Positions 1 to 11,400 are shown, numbered from the stretch's first letter. The stretch: 64,000 nucleotides of DNA from Microbispora triticiradicis (GCA_003260025.2 QFZU02000031.1:62001-126000), one strand, 5' to 3'. A program made the numbers and translations. The notes: generated by a model from the sequence alone, not told the origin.

Positions 1-1
1 T

Positions 2-2791
2 TCTTCCACGCTGCCCACGCGCCTGACGGACGTGCTCACGGCGATGCTGGACGTACGGCCCTCGGCTCGGCCGACCGCCGCAGAGGTCGCCACCCGGCTG
101 CGCCAGGACAGCGACGCGCTGCGGGTGTCACTCGATTCGACACGGCGGGAGCGGCCCTTCCTGGTCGTGCACATGCCCCGCCAGTCCGACGAGACCCTCC
201 TCGCCCGGGATTGGATCTCACAGAGCGCGACCACTGAACCGGGGCGCGAGGAACTGGCTGCCTTCATCGTCGAGGACCTTCAGAACGCTAGGCTGGTGCT
301 CTCCCCCCACGGCGCCGAGCCCTTCGTCAGGGGCGGGTCCGCCGCCGAGCGCCGCGAGGCGCGGTTCGTACTGCTCGGCCGGCGGATCGCCTGGTTCTGC
401 CAGTACTTCTGGCGCAGGACCTGGGCCGGGCAGAGCCCACCGTTAGAAGAGGCGCTCATCATCAAGTACGTCGTGGAGCGCACCAGCCCACGGGTCGAGC
501 GCATGATCGATGAGCTGGCCCGCGATCCCCTACGTGTCGAGGTTCCGGGGATCGAGACGGTCGCAATGACCATCGACGCCCGGAGCATGGACGCGCAACT
601 TGCTGGCCGCCCCTCCTGGAAGGAATTGGTGGACCAGCTCACTCCGCCGACACCCGAGTCAGGCAGGGACCTGGAGTACGGCCGAGCCCTCGACTGGCTG
701 CTCACCTTTCAAGGCGCCGAGCTTCGGGCGCGTACCTACCCCTTCACCCGCGTCGGCGCACTGGGCGACGAGGTCAAGGTCGAGTGGGAGCGCGAAACAG
801 ACCGACAGTACGTGCTGCGCGACGCGCTACTCACCAAACTGGCCGACTCCCCCTGGCTGCGGCCCGCCTTCGGTGACTTCTTCGGCAACCTTGAGGAGGA
901 GGACCATGGCTACGCGCTCGTCGAGGTTGGCGAGGACGAGAACGGTCGACCCCGCTGGCTGGCAGAACGATCGGTCTGGCAGGTGAGCCACAAAGAGGGC
1001 GAGGACCGGGTGATCCTTCGTCGGCGCCCGGGGCATGGTGGCCGAGCGCTTCCTGCGAAGGGCTGGTTGAGGCCGTACAGCGATCAGGGCACCCAAAGCG
1101 CACTGAACCGCCAGGCTGACGCGCGCTGGGACCTGCTTGAGGCACGCGGGCTACTGTCCCAGCTGCGCAACCCGCGGTCGATCCGCACCCCCCAACAGCG
1201 CTGGGAGCAGGCTGGCGCAGAGCTGGAGGGCGAGAACAGCCAGGAGACCGTCCGTTCGATGCTGGCCTGTCAGCCTCTGTACGCCATCCAGGGCCCACCC
1301 GGCACCGGTAAGACGACGGTCGTTGCGGAGGCGGTCGCCGGCTATCTGGAGGCCGAGCCCACGGCCCGGGTCCTCGTCTCAGCCCAGTCGGGATACGCCC
1401 TGGACAACCTGGCCCAGCGGATCCTCGAACGGGTCGGCGAGCTCGGCCCTGATGGCAAGCCCGCCGATGAGTGGCCCGGAGTCGCGCTGCGGATCACATC
1501 CTACAGCGGCACCCCGCCCACCCCGACGGTCCAGCCCTGGACCCGCTCTGAGCTTGCCGTTCGGCAGGCCGGGCGGATCCGGGCCCGGGTAGGCCAGGTG
1601 CTCCGCGACCGGGTCGGCAGCGACTCCCTGCGTCTGGTCCTAGAGGAGTGGGCGCATTTGCTCGATCCCGGCACCGGTGACAACGTTCACCTCGAACTCG
1701 GGGACCGCCTCGAACGCGCGGCCAATCTGGTCTTCGCCACCTGTGCCACCGCCACGGCACAGGCGGTCACCCCCAGTGGAACCCGCAGCCGCTTCGACTG
1801 GGTGATCGTCGAGGAGGCCGCTAAGGCATGGCCAACCGAGCTCTCCATGCCGCTGTCGCGCGGCACACGCTGGACGCTCATCGGTGACCACAAGCAACTG
1901 GGCGCGCACCGCCGGGCCGACTTCGAGCGCTTCCTAGACAGCTGTCGCGCGGACCCCAACCCGGAGATCGCCGACCTGTTCCACCGCCGGGAGGACTACC
2001 TTGACGTCTTCGACACCTTCCGGCGGCTGTTCCGCCCGCTGGACGATCCGAACCTGACGGACGAGGCCCGCACGCGGCTGCCGCTGCGGCGGCTGACAAC
2101 ACAGTTCCGAATGCGTCCGCCGATCGCCGAGATCGTCAGCCGGGTCTTCTATCCCGAGCCGAACGCTGCGCGCCTGCCCGACGGACTGCCGCCGGGGACA
2201 CTCACCAGCGGCCGCGAGGTCGCTGCCAGCCCTCTACGCAAGCCCCAAGCGCTGGCAGGGGCGTCCGTGGTGTGGATAGACACCCATGACGTGGCGGACT
2301 GCGCCGACGAACCGCGCTGGAGGAACCCTGGCGAGGCGCGCGTGGTCGGGGCGCTGGTCGACCTATGCAATCCGAGGCCGGAGCCTTACCAGAACGGGTT
2401 TAGCGGGGAACCGCTAGCCGTGCTCACCCCCTACCGGCAGCAACTCGACCAACTTCGCCAGTACGGCGCGCTGCGGGATTACCTCTACACGATCCACTCG
2501 TTCCAGGGGCGGGAGGCCGACATCGTGATCACGTCGCTGGTCCGAGACCGCCAACGCGGCCATGCGGAACAGACCTGGGCCAGCCTCGGTCATCTCGCGC
2601 AGCGCAACTTGATCAACGTGATGATGTCCCGGGCACGCAAACTACTCGTCATCGTCGGTGACTTTCACCACTTCTCCCGAGTCGACGCCGACACGTCCCT
2701 GGACGATGACGAACGCTTCTGGGGACGCCTCTGCACCGCGGTCCAGCTCTACGGGACCGTAGTCCCAGCCACCGAGGTGATCGGCGAATGA
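2..2791 (+). CDS. Protein kinase (C-terminal end)-superfamily 1 helicase fusion, MkoA-like; 5' end outside the window
   Basis: The frame is open to the left edge, so the gene is 5'-partial; the first in-frame start inside the window is GTG 32. The first visible residues (LDVRPSARPTAAEVATRL) look like the end of a Ser/Thr protein kinase C-lobe. The rest is a COG1112-type superfamily 1 helicase: Walker A GPPGTGKT near residue 420 from GTG 32, Walker B-like VEEAAKA, motif III GDHKQL, then TTQFRM, SFQGREADIV and a C-terminal NVMMSRARK arginine-finger motif. It overlaps the next gene by ATGA, so the two are probably translated together. In the two-gene form of the Mokosh anti-phage system a kinase-RNA helicase is paired with a PLD nuclease, which matches this layout. 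The helicase call is firm. The kinase call rests on a short tail, and the Mokosh assignment is inference. Confidence 0.8.
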   Translation, partial: SSTLPTRLTDVLTAMLDVRPSARPTAAEVATRLRQDSDALRVSLDSTRRERPFLVVHMPRQSDETLLARDWISQSATTEPGREELAAFIVEDLQNARLVLSPHGAEPFVRGGSAAERREARFVLLGRRIAWFCQYFWRRTWAGQSPPLEEALIIKYVVERTSPRVERMIDELARDPLRVEVPGIETVAMTIDARSMDAQLAGRPSWKELVDQLTPPTPESGRDLEYGRALDWLLTFQGAELRARTYPFTRVGALGDEVKVEWERETDRQYVLRDALLTKLADSPWLRPAFGDFFGNLEEEDHGYALVEVGEDENGRPRWLAERSVWQVSHKEGEDRVILRRRPGHGGRALPAKGWLRPYSDQGTQSALNRQADARWDLLEARGLLSQLRNPRSIRTPQQRWEQAGAELEGENSQETVRSMLACQPLYAIQGPPGTGKTTVVAEAVAGYLEAEPTARVLVSAQSGYALDNLAQRILERVGELGPDGKPADEWPGVALRITSYSGTPPTPTVQPWTRSELAVRQAGRIRARVGQVLRDRVGSDSLRLVLEEWAHLLDPGTGDNVHLELGDRLERAANLVFATCATATAQAVTPSGTRSRFDWVIVEEAAKAWPTELSMPLSRGTRWTLIGDHKQLGAHRRADFERFLDSCRADPNPEIADLFHRREDYLDVFDTFRRLFRPLDDPNLTDEARTRLPLRRLTTQFRMRPPIAEIVSRVFYPEPNAARLPDGLPPGTLTSGREVAASPLRKPQALAGASVVWIDTHDVADCADEPRWRNPGEARVVGALVDLCNPRPEPYQNGFSGEPLAVLTPYRQQLDQLRQYGALRDYLYTIHSFQGREADIVITSLVRDRQRGHAEQTWASLGHLAQRNLINVMMSRARKLLVIVGDFHHFSRVDADTSLDDDERFWGRLCTAVQLYGTVVPATEVIGE

Positions 2792-5700
2792 CTGCCAGCC
2801 TGACCATCTACATCCCCTGCGACGTCGGCCAGGTCCGGGTTCGGATGGGCTACGGCAGCACGCTGTCCCCCGTCGAGGCCACCGCGCTGCGGGTAATCCA
2901 CGCGCTCACCGGCACGACGCACGAGGCGGCCCAGATTAAGGAGCTGTCCACGGTGCTGGGGTTGGGCGAGCGGGTTGCGCTCGACCTGGTACACGATCTT
3001 TGGCGACATGGCCATGTGACGATCGACTTCGCCCTCGGCACGCTGGAGCTCAGCGAGGACACCCGTAGACGGCTCCAGGATGGGCAGCTGCACACATTGC
3101 AGAGCCTCGACTCGGAGGAGCGCACCGTCGATCTCATGGTGGAGAGGCTGACCGGCCACGTCATGCCCGCCACCGATGGAGCGTGGCAACCGCAGGACGG
3201 GAGGCTGGCCGTACGGCACGCCGCGACCGACACCCGCCTGGAGGCCGTGGCACAACCCGCGCTGCTGTCCGCCGTGAACCTGGCGCTGAGCCGTACCGGC
3301 CGGAACCGCTCGAGTGAACCTGCTTTGCGGGTCGAGGAGCGCCCCGGGCGGCGGGTCCTGTCGATTCGTACGCTCCCCCAGGACACCCGTACGGCCACCG
3401 GGCGCCGCTGGTACGCCCTGGACGTGCGGCCGGAGATCAACGACCTGACGGGGGCACTGATCGTCACCGTGGTCGACCGGCGGTTCCCGGCTGCCCGTCG
3501 CGAGTTGGCGTCCGCGCGGCTGACCGAGTTGGCCGAGGAGTTCCGCCGGGAGGCGTTCGCGACGCAGCTGCGTACCGTGGCGACCACCCGGCTCGGCGAC
3601 CCACCGCTGGAGGAAGCGCTCGCCCGGATCGCTGAGAAAGCCCGCGGCCTGGCTGAGGTGCCGGGCACGCAACGGCGCGACCGCCACGACGACCTCACAG
3701 AGGACGCCGCCCAGATCGTTGAGATGATCGGCCACCGTCGGACGCGCGAGGTGGAACACCAGGTGATCGCTGGCGCTGACGCTCACGAGGAGGCCATGGC
3801 GTCCCTCATCGAGGAGGCGGAACGGCAGATTGTCCTCGTCTGCCCGTGGATCAAGGAAGCCGCCTGGAGCAGGGTAGAGCCCCAACTGAGGGCCGCTGTT
3901 GCGCGGAATGTCCAGGTTGTCGTGGTCTGGGGCATCAAGCACGGTGAGAAACTCGACGACCCGGTCGACAACGCCCTCGACAGCCTGGTACGGCAGAGCA
4001 TCAGGACCCCGGTCATCCGGTCACGGATCTCCGCGCGTACCCACGTCAAGGCCATCGTTTGCGACGATAGGAAGGCCCTGGTCACCAGCCGGAACTTCCT
4101 GAGCGCCGGCGGTCCACGCCGCGAGGTCGGGCTGCTGATCTCGAACCCGGAAGGTGGCGCGAGTGAAGCCGTACGTGATCTGCTGGGCTGGGTGCGCGCC
4201 GCGGTTCCCGAAGGGCCGCTCAGCCGGATGGTCCTGCACCAGGCCGACCGTTTCCCTGGCCCAGCCTTAGAGCCGCCGCAACCGCCTGCGCTGCCCGAGC
4301 GCCCACCCGACGGCGACGATCCCCGGTATGCCGCGGCCTTGGCGGCCTGGCGGATGGCCTGGATCGCATGCGCCGACCGGCTCGCCGCCGAGGCGGACGC
4401 GGGCAAGCGTCCGTACGCGCGGCTGGTGGAGGACGGCGCACACCGTGAATTGCTGTGGCGCGCGCTGCGCGAGGCCCGGCGGCGACTGGTGATCACGTCG
4501 GAGAAGATCAGGGATGAGGTCCTGGACGGTCGTCTTGAAGCGGCGCTCGTCGACTGCCTCAAGCGTGGCGTACAGGTCACGATCGGCTTCAACCTGAGGA
4601 GTGGAGCGGCCGCCAGCCGTCTCCTGGCTCTGGAGGGCACGAACCCGGGTCTGCACCTGTCACCCGCCGACAGCCACTGCAAGGTCCTGGTGTGGGACGA
4701 CGAGGCGGTCGTAGGGAGCTTCAACTTCCTGTCATACGCGGGGTACGGCACGATCGGTGGCCGTCACCAGCAGCGGTCGGAGCTGAGTTTGCGGCTGACG
4801 GGCGCCGCCGTAGCCGATGGCATCGCCAAGGCGGCGGGCGAGCCGTCCGAGGTCACCAAGCGGGTCAGCGGCGTGTCGCTCGCCCGCGCCAGCGTCGTCG
4901 ACACCGGACCGCTCCAGTGCGCTCAACGCATCCTCAACCGAATCCCGGTGCTGGGCCTCGGCGCGGCCGTCCGATCAGAACTTGACGCCATGCCCAACCC
5001 ATGGCCGGTCCTGGATCACTTGCCCGCTGGTCCGGAGTGGCAGACCGCCGCCGCATTCTGCCTGTCCCACAACGCCGGGCACCATGGTGTACGGCGTGCG
5101 CTCGTCCAAGACCTTTGGGATCACGGCCTTTTCGCCGAGGCCGGGATCCTCGACACTGACCCACCTCAAATCCCCCGTGAGCTGGCTGCGCTCGGCCGGT
5201 CCCTGGAAGCCGATGACGACCGTGCCTTGGCTGAGGCGGCGGTCATGTTGGGCGAAGTCGAGCGGACGGCGGTGCTGGCCGTGGCGGTGGCCAGGACCCT
5301 GACCCGGGGCTCCGACCAGGCCGCCGAGCTGCTCACTTCCCTGTCACCTGCCGACGGCCCGTGGGAACGCCTGGCGACCCTCGTGCACGACCACCATGTG
5401 CGCACCTACGGCGCTAATCCAGCTGAACTGATTCGGGCCGCGACGGCCGGCCGTGACCACATGGATCTATCGAATGCGTGGACGGAACTGGACCTCACCG
5501 TCACCCGCCAACGGCCTGCGATCTCCAATCACCCAATCGCGTCGAAGGTGCACGCCGCGCTGTTCAAGGTGAGTGGAGTGTTCGGCCGGATCAGCGCCGC
5601 CACCGTCAAGCGTGATCTGCCCGCGCTGACCGAGGCCCTTAAAGAGTTCCCGGACCGCGGGGAGAGCCGGACCGTGGAGAAGATGGTGGACCACGTGTGG

Positions 5701-7641
5701 AAAGAGTCCGCGCCGCAGGCCGATCTCCTGTATGGCGGCCCACGTAGCGCCTACCTGCCCAGGCTGACCGAGCTTGTGCGCGCGGCGCGGCGGGTCGTCG
5801 AGCTCGCACGGGCGCGAGCGGACCGGACTGCGTCTCCATTCCCTCCCGAGCTCATCCTCGTCACTGAACAGCTCGCCACGGCATACCGCCAGATGCGGCC
5901 CGAGCTGGGTGGAGAGCCGTACGGGCCGCTGGTCACGGCCGCTCTGAGCGTTCTCGACCGGTATTTCGGGCTCCTCGCCGAGCCGAGCGACACGGCCGGT
6001 CTATGGCGATATCCCCGGCTTACCGCCGCAATGACATGGGAGGAGGGTGATCTAGTCGGGCCCCTGCTGGCCGATCTGGCCGATCCCGTCACCGTCCACG
6101 AGTCGGCGCGCCGCCTAATCGAGTCGGGGGAGTACTCCGCCGCAGAGGACCTACGTGACAATGTGAACTTGCCCACTGCCGTACTGCGGGACATCTCAGA
6201 CCAGCTCACAGCAGCCCGTTCCGCCGCCATCACCCGCAATTGCCGTTCCGCTGAGGAGTTGCGGCGCCGGGCCCACCGGGCCGGCGGCAGCGTGATGATC
6301 GACATCGACAACCTACGTCTGGAAACGCAGATGCGTGCGGCCAATGCTGCCGCCGCGCTGGCGTCGTTCGAGCGCGAGGTGGAGGCTATCGAGGCCAGGC
6401 GCGGGAAGGCGCTGCTGGAAGCGGAGCCGCCGACGGACCTCATGCCCGAAGAAGTTGGACCGTGGCGGAATGCGATCCGGTCGTGCGTGGAGGCACGCGA
6501 GTTCGCGGCAGCGGAGGCGCTGGTCACGGCCGGTCCTGGTGATCGCACGATTGAGACTCCCGTGCCCGTCGGGGCCGTCTGGCCCTATCGGGACACGAGT
6601 CTCGAGCGGGTGCTGAGCTGGTATTTTGATACGCGGGATGCGCCGCCCGGCTTTGCTGAACTGCGCCCGGCGACGGATGATACGGCGGCCTGGGAACTGC
6701 TGTCCTGGTTGCGCGAAGCGGGGGACGGATTCACGGGGACGCTGTGCCGATTCCTCGGGACACCGGAAAGGGACTACCTGGAAATCCCCACCGTTCCTGG
6801 CCTCCCTCCGGAACTGCTCGGCGACGGTCTTGATGTGTCGGCCGACGGCTCACCGCCATGTAGGGGACAACGACCGGCCGTTTGGGTGGCGCAGAGCGCT
6901 AACGCGAGCCCGCCTGCGGACGTGGCGATGATCGACGTCCCGTTCCTGCTGCGCCTAGTCGCGCAGGACCCCGCGACGCGGTTGACCTCCTTTCTGTACG
7001 GCGTCTGCGCCCGATTGCCGATGAGTGATGTGGTCACCTGGTATCGCGCGAGCGGCCCCTGGAAGCACCAGCAGGTGAGCGGGCTGCTACGGTTTCTCGG
7101 GGTAACCACCGACGGCGTCGTCGTGGATGCGTTGCTTCACACGACCATGGGTCGGCCTGAGCTGCTCCGACTGCTGCTCTGCGAGCTGCTCCTAGATCCG
7201 TTGCCGGGTCGTGCCCGCCACGTAACACTCGACCTGCCCCGGGTGAACAGAGTGCGCGACAGCGACAAGTGGCTCTCGGCCGGGCGGGCATGGCTGCTGT
7301 CCCGTCTCGACCTCGAAGCCCAAGTGCTGCTGCGTACGGCTGCAGCCTTCGACTACCCTGAGTTTACGCTTGACGACCTCCGCTCGGGAATAAACGCGAT
7401 CGTCGACGATCTAATCGCTGAGAAGATCAACGCACTACCTCTGGACGCCGCGGTGGGAGACCTCGTCGCCGAAGGACTCATCCGTGAGCAGAGCCCCGGG
7501 CGGTACACGCTTCTGGTTCGCGACCTGTTTGCGGAAGATCGACCCGGCTACAGCCCGATCGAAGAGGCAACCCGGGCGGCACACACGTTATACCGCGACC
7601 GACCATTACCTGACACGGCAGCTGTAGATCTTGATGTGTGA
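2788..7641 (+). CDS. Large protein with two phospholipase D (HKD) nuclease motifs, MkoB-like
   Basis: This is a 1617-residue protein starting at ATG 2788 inside the stop of the helicase gene. Two HxKxxxxD motifs are visible: HVKAIVCD near residue 418, followed by TSRNF, and HCKVLVWD near residue 629, followed by GSFNF. Each follows a beta-strand/helix block typical of PLD-like nucleases, and a pair of HKD motifs normally forms one active site. Residues about 30-95 look like a winged helix. The roughly 900 residues after the second HKD motif are mostly helical in appearance and I recognise no family in them. No signal peptide or membrane segment is evident, so it should be cytosolic. With the helicase it would form a nucleic-acid-degrading defence module. 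The PLD call is firm; the defence role is inferred from context. Confidence 0.8.
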   Translation: MTASLTIYIPCDVGQVRVRMGYGSTLSPVEATALRVIHALTGTTHEAAQIKELSTVLGLGERVALDLVHDLWRHGHVTIDFALGTLELSEDTRRRLQDGQLHTLQSLDSEERTVDLMVERLTGHVMPATDGAWQPQDGRLAVRHAATDTRLEAVAQPALLSAVNLALSRTGRNRSSEPALRVEERPGRRVLSIRTLPQDTRTATGRRWYALDVRPEINDLTGALIVTVVDRRFPAARRELASARLTELAEEFRREAFATQLRTVATTRLGDPPLEEALARIAEKARGLAEVPGTQRRDRHDDLTEDAAQIVEMIGHRRTREVEHQVIAGADAHEEAMASLIEEAERQIVLVCPWIKEAAWSRVEPQLRAAVARNVQVVVVWGIKHGEKLDDPVDNALDSLVRQSIRTPVIRSRISARTHVKAIVCDDRKALVTSRNFLSAGGPRREVGLLISNPEGGASEAVRDLLGWVRAAVPEGPLSRMVLHQADRFPGPALEPPQPPALPERPPDGDDPRYAAALAAWRMAWIACADRLAAEADAGKRPYARLVEDGAHRELLWRALREARRRLVITSEKIRDEVLDGRLEAALVDCLKRGVQVTIGFNLRSGAAASRLLALEGTNPGLHLSPADSHCKVLVWDDEAVVGSFNFLSYAGYGTIGGRHQQRSELSLRLTGAAVADGIAKAAGEPSEVTKRVSGVSLARASVVDTGPLQCAQRILNRIPVLGLGAAVRSELDAMPNPWPVLDHLPAGPEWQTAAAFCLSHNAGHHGVRRALVQDLWDHGLFAEAGILDTDPPQIPRELAALGRSLEADDDRALAEAAVMLGEVERTAVLAVAVARTLTRGSDQAAELLTSLSPADGPWERLATLVHDHHVRTYGANPAELIRAATAGRDHMDLSNAWTELDLTVTRQRPAISNHPIASKVHAALFKVSGVFGRISAATVKRDLPALTEALKEFPDRGESRTVEKMVDHVWKESAPQADLLYGGPRSAYLPRLTELVRAARRVVELARARADRTASPFPPELILVTEQLATAYRQMRPELGGEPYGPLVTAALSVLDRYFGLLAEPSDTAGLWRYPRLTAAMTWEEGDLVGPLLADLADPVTVHESARRLIESGEYSAAEDLRDNVNLPTAVLRDISDQLTAARSAAITRNCRSAEELRRRAHRAGGSVMIDIDNLRLETQMRAANAAAALASFEREVEAIEARRGKALLEAEPPTDLMPEEVGPWRNAIRSCVEAREFAAAEALVTAGPGDRTIETPVPVGAVWPYRDTSLERVLSWYFDTRDAPPGFAELRPATDDTAAWELLSWLREAGDGFTGTLCRFLGTPERDYLEIPTVPGLPPELLGDGLDVSADGSPPCRGQRPAVWVAQSANASPPADVAMIDVPFLLRLVAQDPATRLTSFLYGVCARLPMSDVVTWYRASGPWKHQQVSGLLRFLGVTTDGVVVDALLHTTMGRPELLRLLLCELLLDPLPGRARHVTLDLPRVNRVRDSDKWLSAGRAWLLSRLDLEAQVLLRTAAAFDYPEFTLDDLRSGINAIVDDLIAEKINALPLDAAVGDLVAEGLIREQSPGRYTLLVRDLFAEDRPGYSPIEEATRAAHTLYRDRPLPDTAAVDLDV

Positions 7642-7689
7642 GGTGTTCCTGCAGGTCACGCCATGCGGGTGGGTTGTCGTGTCGTAAGC

Positions 7690-7885
7690 TGAGCTGCCAC
7701 AGCGCGCTGGTACTTCGCGGCATACAAATCCGACGCAGCGAAGTCGTGCTGCAGCAGCGTCAGCCTGGCTGCTGGCCGTCGCCGGGCACGGTCGTCCACG
7801 GACACTCACGACGGGAGCGCGCTCCCGTGATGTCCAGCTCGCGCATCAGCCGTTCTCGACTGATCCGCTGTTCGTGAATATCGAT
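7690..7885 (-). pseudogene. Decayed IS3-family transposase (OrfB) fragment
   Basis: On the minus strand one frame reads SRERLMRELDITGARSR, like the HTH_21 segment of IS3 OrfB proteins. After a frame change it continues QHDFAASDLYAAKYQ, resembling the start of the DDE integrase core (normally DFxAxxPNxLW). Start, catalytic core and terminal repeats are missing. It is one of two transposase scars in the otherwise gene-free 7642-8412 interval between the PLD gene and hsdR. The match is from pattern memory only. Confidence 0.4.
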
Positions 7886-7969
7886 GTCCTGGGCCTACAC
7901 CACCGTTCGCGGCCTTAACGGAACTTAAATGGGTCTTGTCGGTGAGCTGACGAGGGCTGATCTGATCTG

Positions 7970-8200
7970 TATGACCAGGGTGTGCGGTATGTGCAAGGCG
8001 GCGGCTTCACCCCCCAGGAGCAGGGGCGTTCGAGGAGGCACGGCTGCGAGCGGCCGAGATGTTCGAGCAGGGGGTCACGAACGCGGCGGTAGCCCGGACG
8101 TTGCGGGTCACGCAGAGGTCGGTGGACTGGTGGCGGCGCGCCTGGCGCGAGGGCGGCACGGCGGTGCATGAGGCTCATAGCGCGGACTGTAACAATCGCC
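7970..8200 (+). pseudogene. Frameshifted N-terminal fragment of an IS630-family transposase
   Basis: One frame reads YDQGVRYVQGGGFTPQEQ, the usual start of actinobacterial IS630 transposases. After a frameshift near 8025 a second frame continues EEARLRAAEMFEQG and TLRVTQRSVDWWRRAWREGG, the helix-turn-helix of the same family. Nothing like the DDE catalytic domain follows, so only the DNA-binding head remains. From about 8200 to 8412 I see no gene or clear terminal repeat. Confidence 0.6.
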
Positions 8201-8412
8201 CCCGACAAAACTGCCTGCCCACTCTCGCCCGGCCCCGGCGTCAAGCTCTTGCTCTCGCGCCTCTACCTCCGCACTAACCTGCAGCTGAGACGAGCTGATC
8301 AGAAAGCTGCGCGGAGTACTGGATCGCCAGCAGGCGTGGCCCAGGGGGTAGATCAGGGCGCGAGCAGCGCGACGGGGCCGACAGTCGCTACAGGTTGCCG
8401 GGCCTCGGTTCG

Positions 8413-11400
8413 TCAGTCGACTAGGTAGTGGGCTTCGATGTAGGCGACGGTGGAGTCATAGGGCTCTCCTACCGGCTTCAACGTGTACCGGCGGAAGACC
8501 GCGGCGGTGGCGCGACGGACGCCCCGGTTGCGAGCGTCGGCGTTGTCCCAGGAGCCGGCGAGGGTGCGGGTGACCACCTGGTCGATCTCCTCGGCCAGGT
8601 TCCTCTCCATGACTGAGAATCCGGACGGTGCGTGGTCGTGGATGATCCGCGACAGGACACCCACGTGGTCGTCGTCCAGCACGACGGCTTCGTTGGGGTG
8701 TTTTTCGGCGTCCACGATGGCGCGGGCGATCCGCAGTGCTTCGGACAAGAACTCCAAGGCGTCCTGGGCGTTTTGGATGATGCGGTCCCGCAGCAGCTTG
8801 ATCCGTTCTGCGAGGGCGGTGTACTTCGCGGACCCCGGTTCAACGCCCTTGTCGAGGGAGGCCTTGATGTGGTCCAGGATCTCCGCCGCGGACGGCGGCG
8901 TCTTGTCCTCGCCGTCGTCTTTGCCGGGCTTGGGGCGGACAAGGGCCAGCAGTTCCTTGAGGATGGCGATGCCCTGGGCGTCCAGGACAAGGGCTTCCTC
9001 CTGGGAGGCGACCACAGAGAAGGAGTGGACGTGGGCATTGATGATCTCCAGGACCATCGGCCCCAGCTCGCTTAGCCGATCCTTCCTCTCCTCGTCGGAG
9101 GACCTCTTGAACAGCGTCGTGTACACGGACCCGAAGAGCCCGAAGCCGTCCCGGTATTTGTCGACCCGCTTGTCGGTGTTGATGAGCGGGTACAGGCGGG
9201 CCAGGAGCCGGTAGTCCTTGCTGAACACCTCGGCGGCGCCAGGGTTGGCGTCCAGGAAGACGTTGATAGCTCGTACGGACTCGTACCCGTGGACCGTGAG
9301 GTCCAGGCCGTCCACGTCCACGAGAAGGTCTTCGATGCGGGCGAAGGTGGCGCGGAACTCGGCGACCAACTCCGACAGGTCGGTGACGAACCCGCCACCC
9401 TTGCCGGCCCTCGGTGAGGTGGGGTCGACGACGGCCCGCTGAACCTCTTCGGCCAGGCCGATGTAGTCCACGACCACGCCGGAGGTCTTCACGAACCCGG
9501 TCGGGGACACCCAGGTACGGTTCGGGCGGGTGATCGTCTGGAACAGGGTGTGAGCCTTCAGCGGCTTGTCCAGGTAGAGGACGCCCTCGTTGGGGGCGTC
9601 GAACCCCGTCATCAGCTTCGCGGTCACCACCAGGAAGCACAATGGGTCGTCCGGGGTGAGGAACCGCCGCTTCTGCTCCTCCTCCTCGGCCTCCGAGAGC
9701 TGGAACGGCCGCATGGCGCGGTCTTCGTCCTTGGAGTCCGAAATGGAGATGTTCACCTCGGCGGTGATCCGGTCATGCTTGCCGACTTCGGCGAGCACCT
9801 GTGACGCCCCGAAGCCGGCCAGTAGCTCGTTGATCTTGTCTGTGTACGCCACGGCCAGCTCACGGTTGTAAGCGACGACCTGGGCCTTGAGACCGTTGCG
9901 GTAGGCGCCGGCCAAGTAGTGGTCCACGATGTCCTGACAAACCGCGTGGATGCGGTCGGGGTTGGTGAACACGGAGGTGAGACGCCCGAACTTGCGGGAC
10001 AGGGACTCACGGTCGGGATCGTCAAGGTCGAAGTTGTCGGCGAACTGGTCGAACTCAGCCTGCAATGCCTGGTCGTTTATCTCGAAGGCGACAGGGTGCG
10101 GGTCCAGCATGATCGGGACGGTCGCCCCGTCCAGCAGAGACCGGGAGACCGAGTACCGGTGCAGCACCCTGTCTGGGTCGGTCTCCTCGCCGAAGAGGGC
10201 GAAGGTGTCAGTGGCGAGGTTGCTGACGGGGGTGCCGGTCATGCCGAAGAACTTCGCGTGCGGCAACGCTCCACGCATCTGCCCGGCCAGGGACTCCGAC
10301 CTGTCGGACTGGGTGCGGTGTGCCTCGTCGACCAACACGATGATGTTGCGCCGGGTCGACAGGTTCTTGCCGGCGTCGGCGAACTTGTGCACGGTCGTGG
10401 AGATGACGCCACGCACGTCGTCGGCCAGCAGGGAACGTAACTCCTGGCTGGTGGCGGGCTGATGAAAGTAGGCGTCTCCCAGCGCGGAGGTGAACACCCC
10501 GGAGGTCTGCCGGACGAGCTGGGTCCGGTCCGAGAGCAGGATGATCGTAGGCGACTCGGTACGGGTGTCGGCCAGCAGCAGCGAGGCGGCGAACACCATC
10601 AGTAGCGTCTTCCCGCTCCCTTGGTGGTGCCAGATCAGACCCTTCTGACCACCAGCTAGGACTCGCTCGTGGATCAGGTGGGCGGCCTCCATTTGCGGGT
10701 AGCGAGGCAGGTACTTCTTGTCCACCCCACCCCCGGAGGTGTCGAACAGGGCAAAGTTGGCGAGCATGTCCAGAACAGTCGCCGGGTTGAGTAACAGCTC
10801 GACGGAACGCTGCACGTCGGCCTGACCGGACAGGTTCTCATCGTCGGCGGTGGACCGGAACGGCTGCCACAGGTATGTAGGTGCGCCAGCGGCGCCGAAC
10901 CGCAGTTTCAGCCCGTCTGAGGCGACCGCGAAGACGTTGGGGGTGAAGAACCACGGGTACTCGGTGACGTACACGTCGTTGATTTCGCGGGCGGCGTCCG
11001 CCCAACTGGACTTCGTGGTCGGGGACTTCACCTCGACCACCACCAGGGGCAGGCCGTTGACCCAGTACACGAGGTCGAACCGGCGGGAGGTCTTGCCGGG
11101 GACGGTGATGGTCACCTCGTCCGACACGACTAGCGTGTTGGCGTTCGGGTGCTCGAGGTCGATGACCTTTAGGGCGTGCCACACGCCGTCGGCGTCCCGG
11201 AACTCTTTGCGCCCGCGCAGCAGGCGCAGCACCTGCTCGTTGGCCCGGACCAGCCCGCCTTCAACGGCGTTGACTGTGGCGATGATTTCCTCGACCAGCG
11301 CGTCCACGTCGAACCCCTCGATCACATCGGGGTTCAGCCGGACGATGGCATCCCGCAGTTGGCCGGCGACGATCGTCTGCGTCGTCTCACGCGGCAGTGA

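Noticed and set aside
2749..4751. Long minus-strand open frames opposite the PLD gene
   Set aside because: They are antisense shadows of a high-GC gene; composition is Arg/Ser-rich and no domain is seen.
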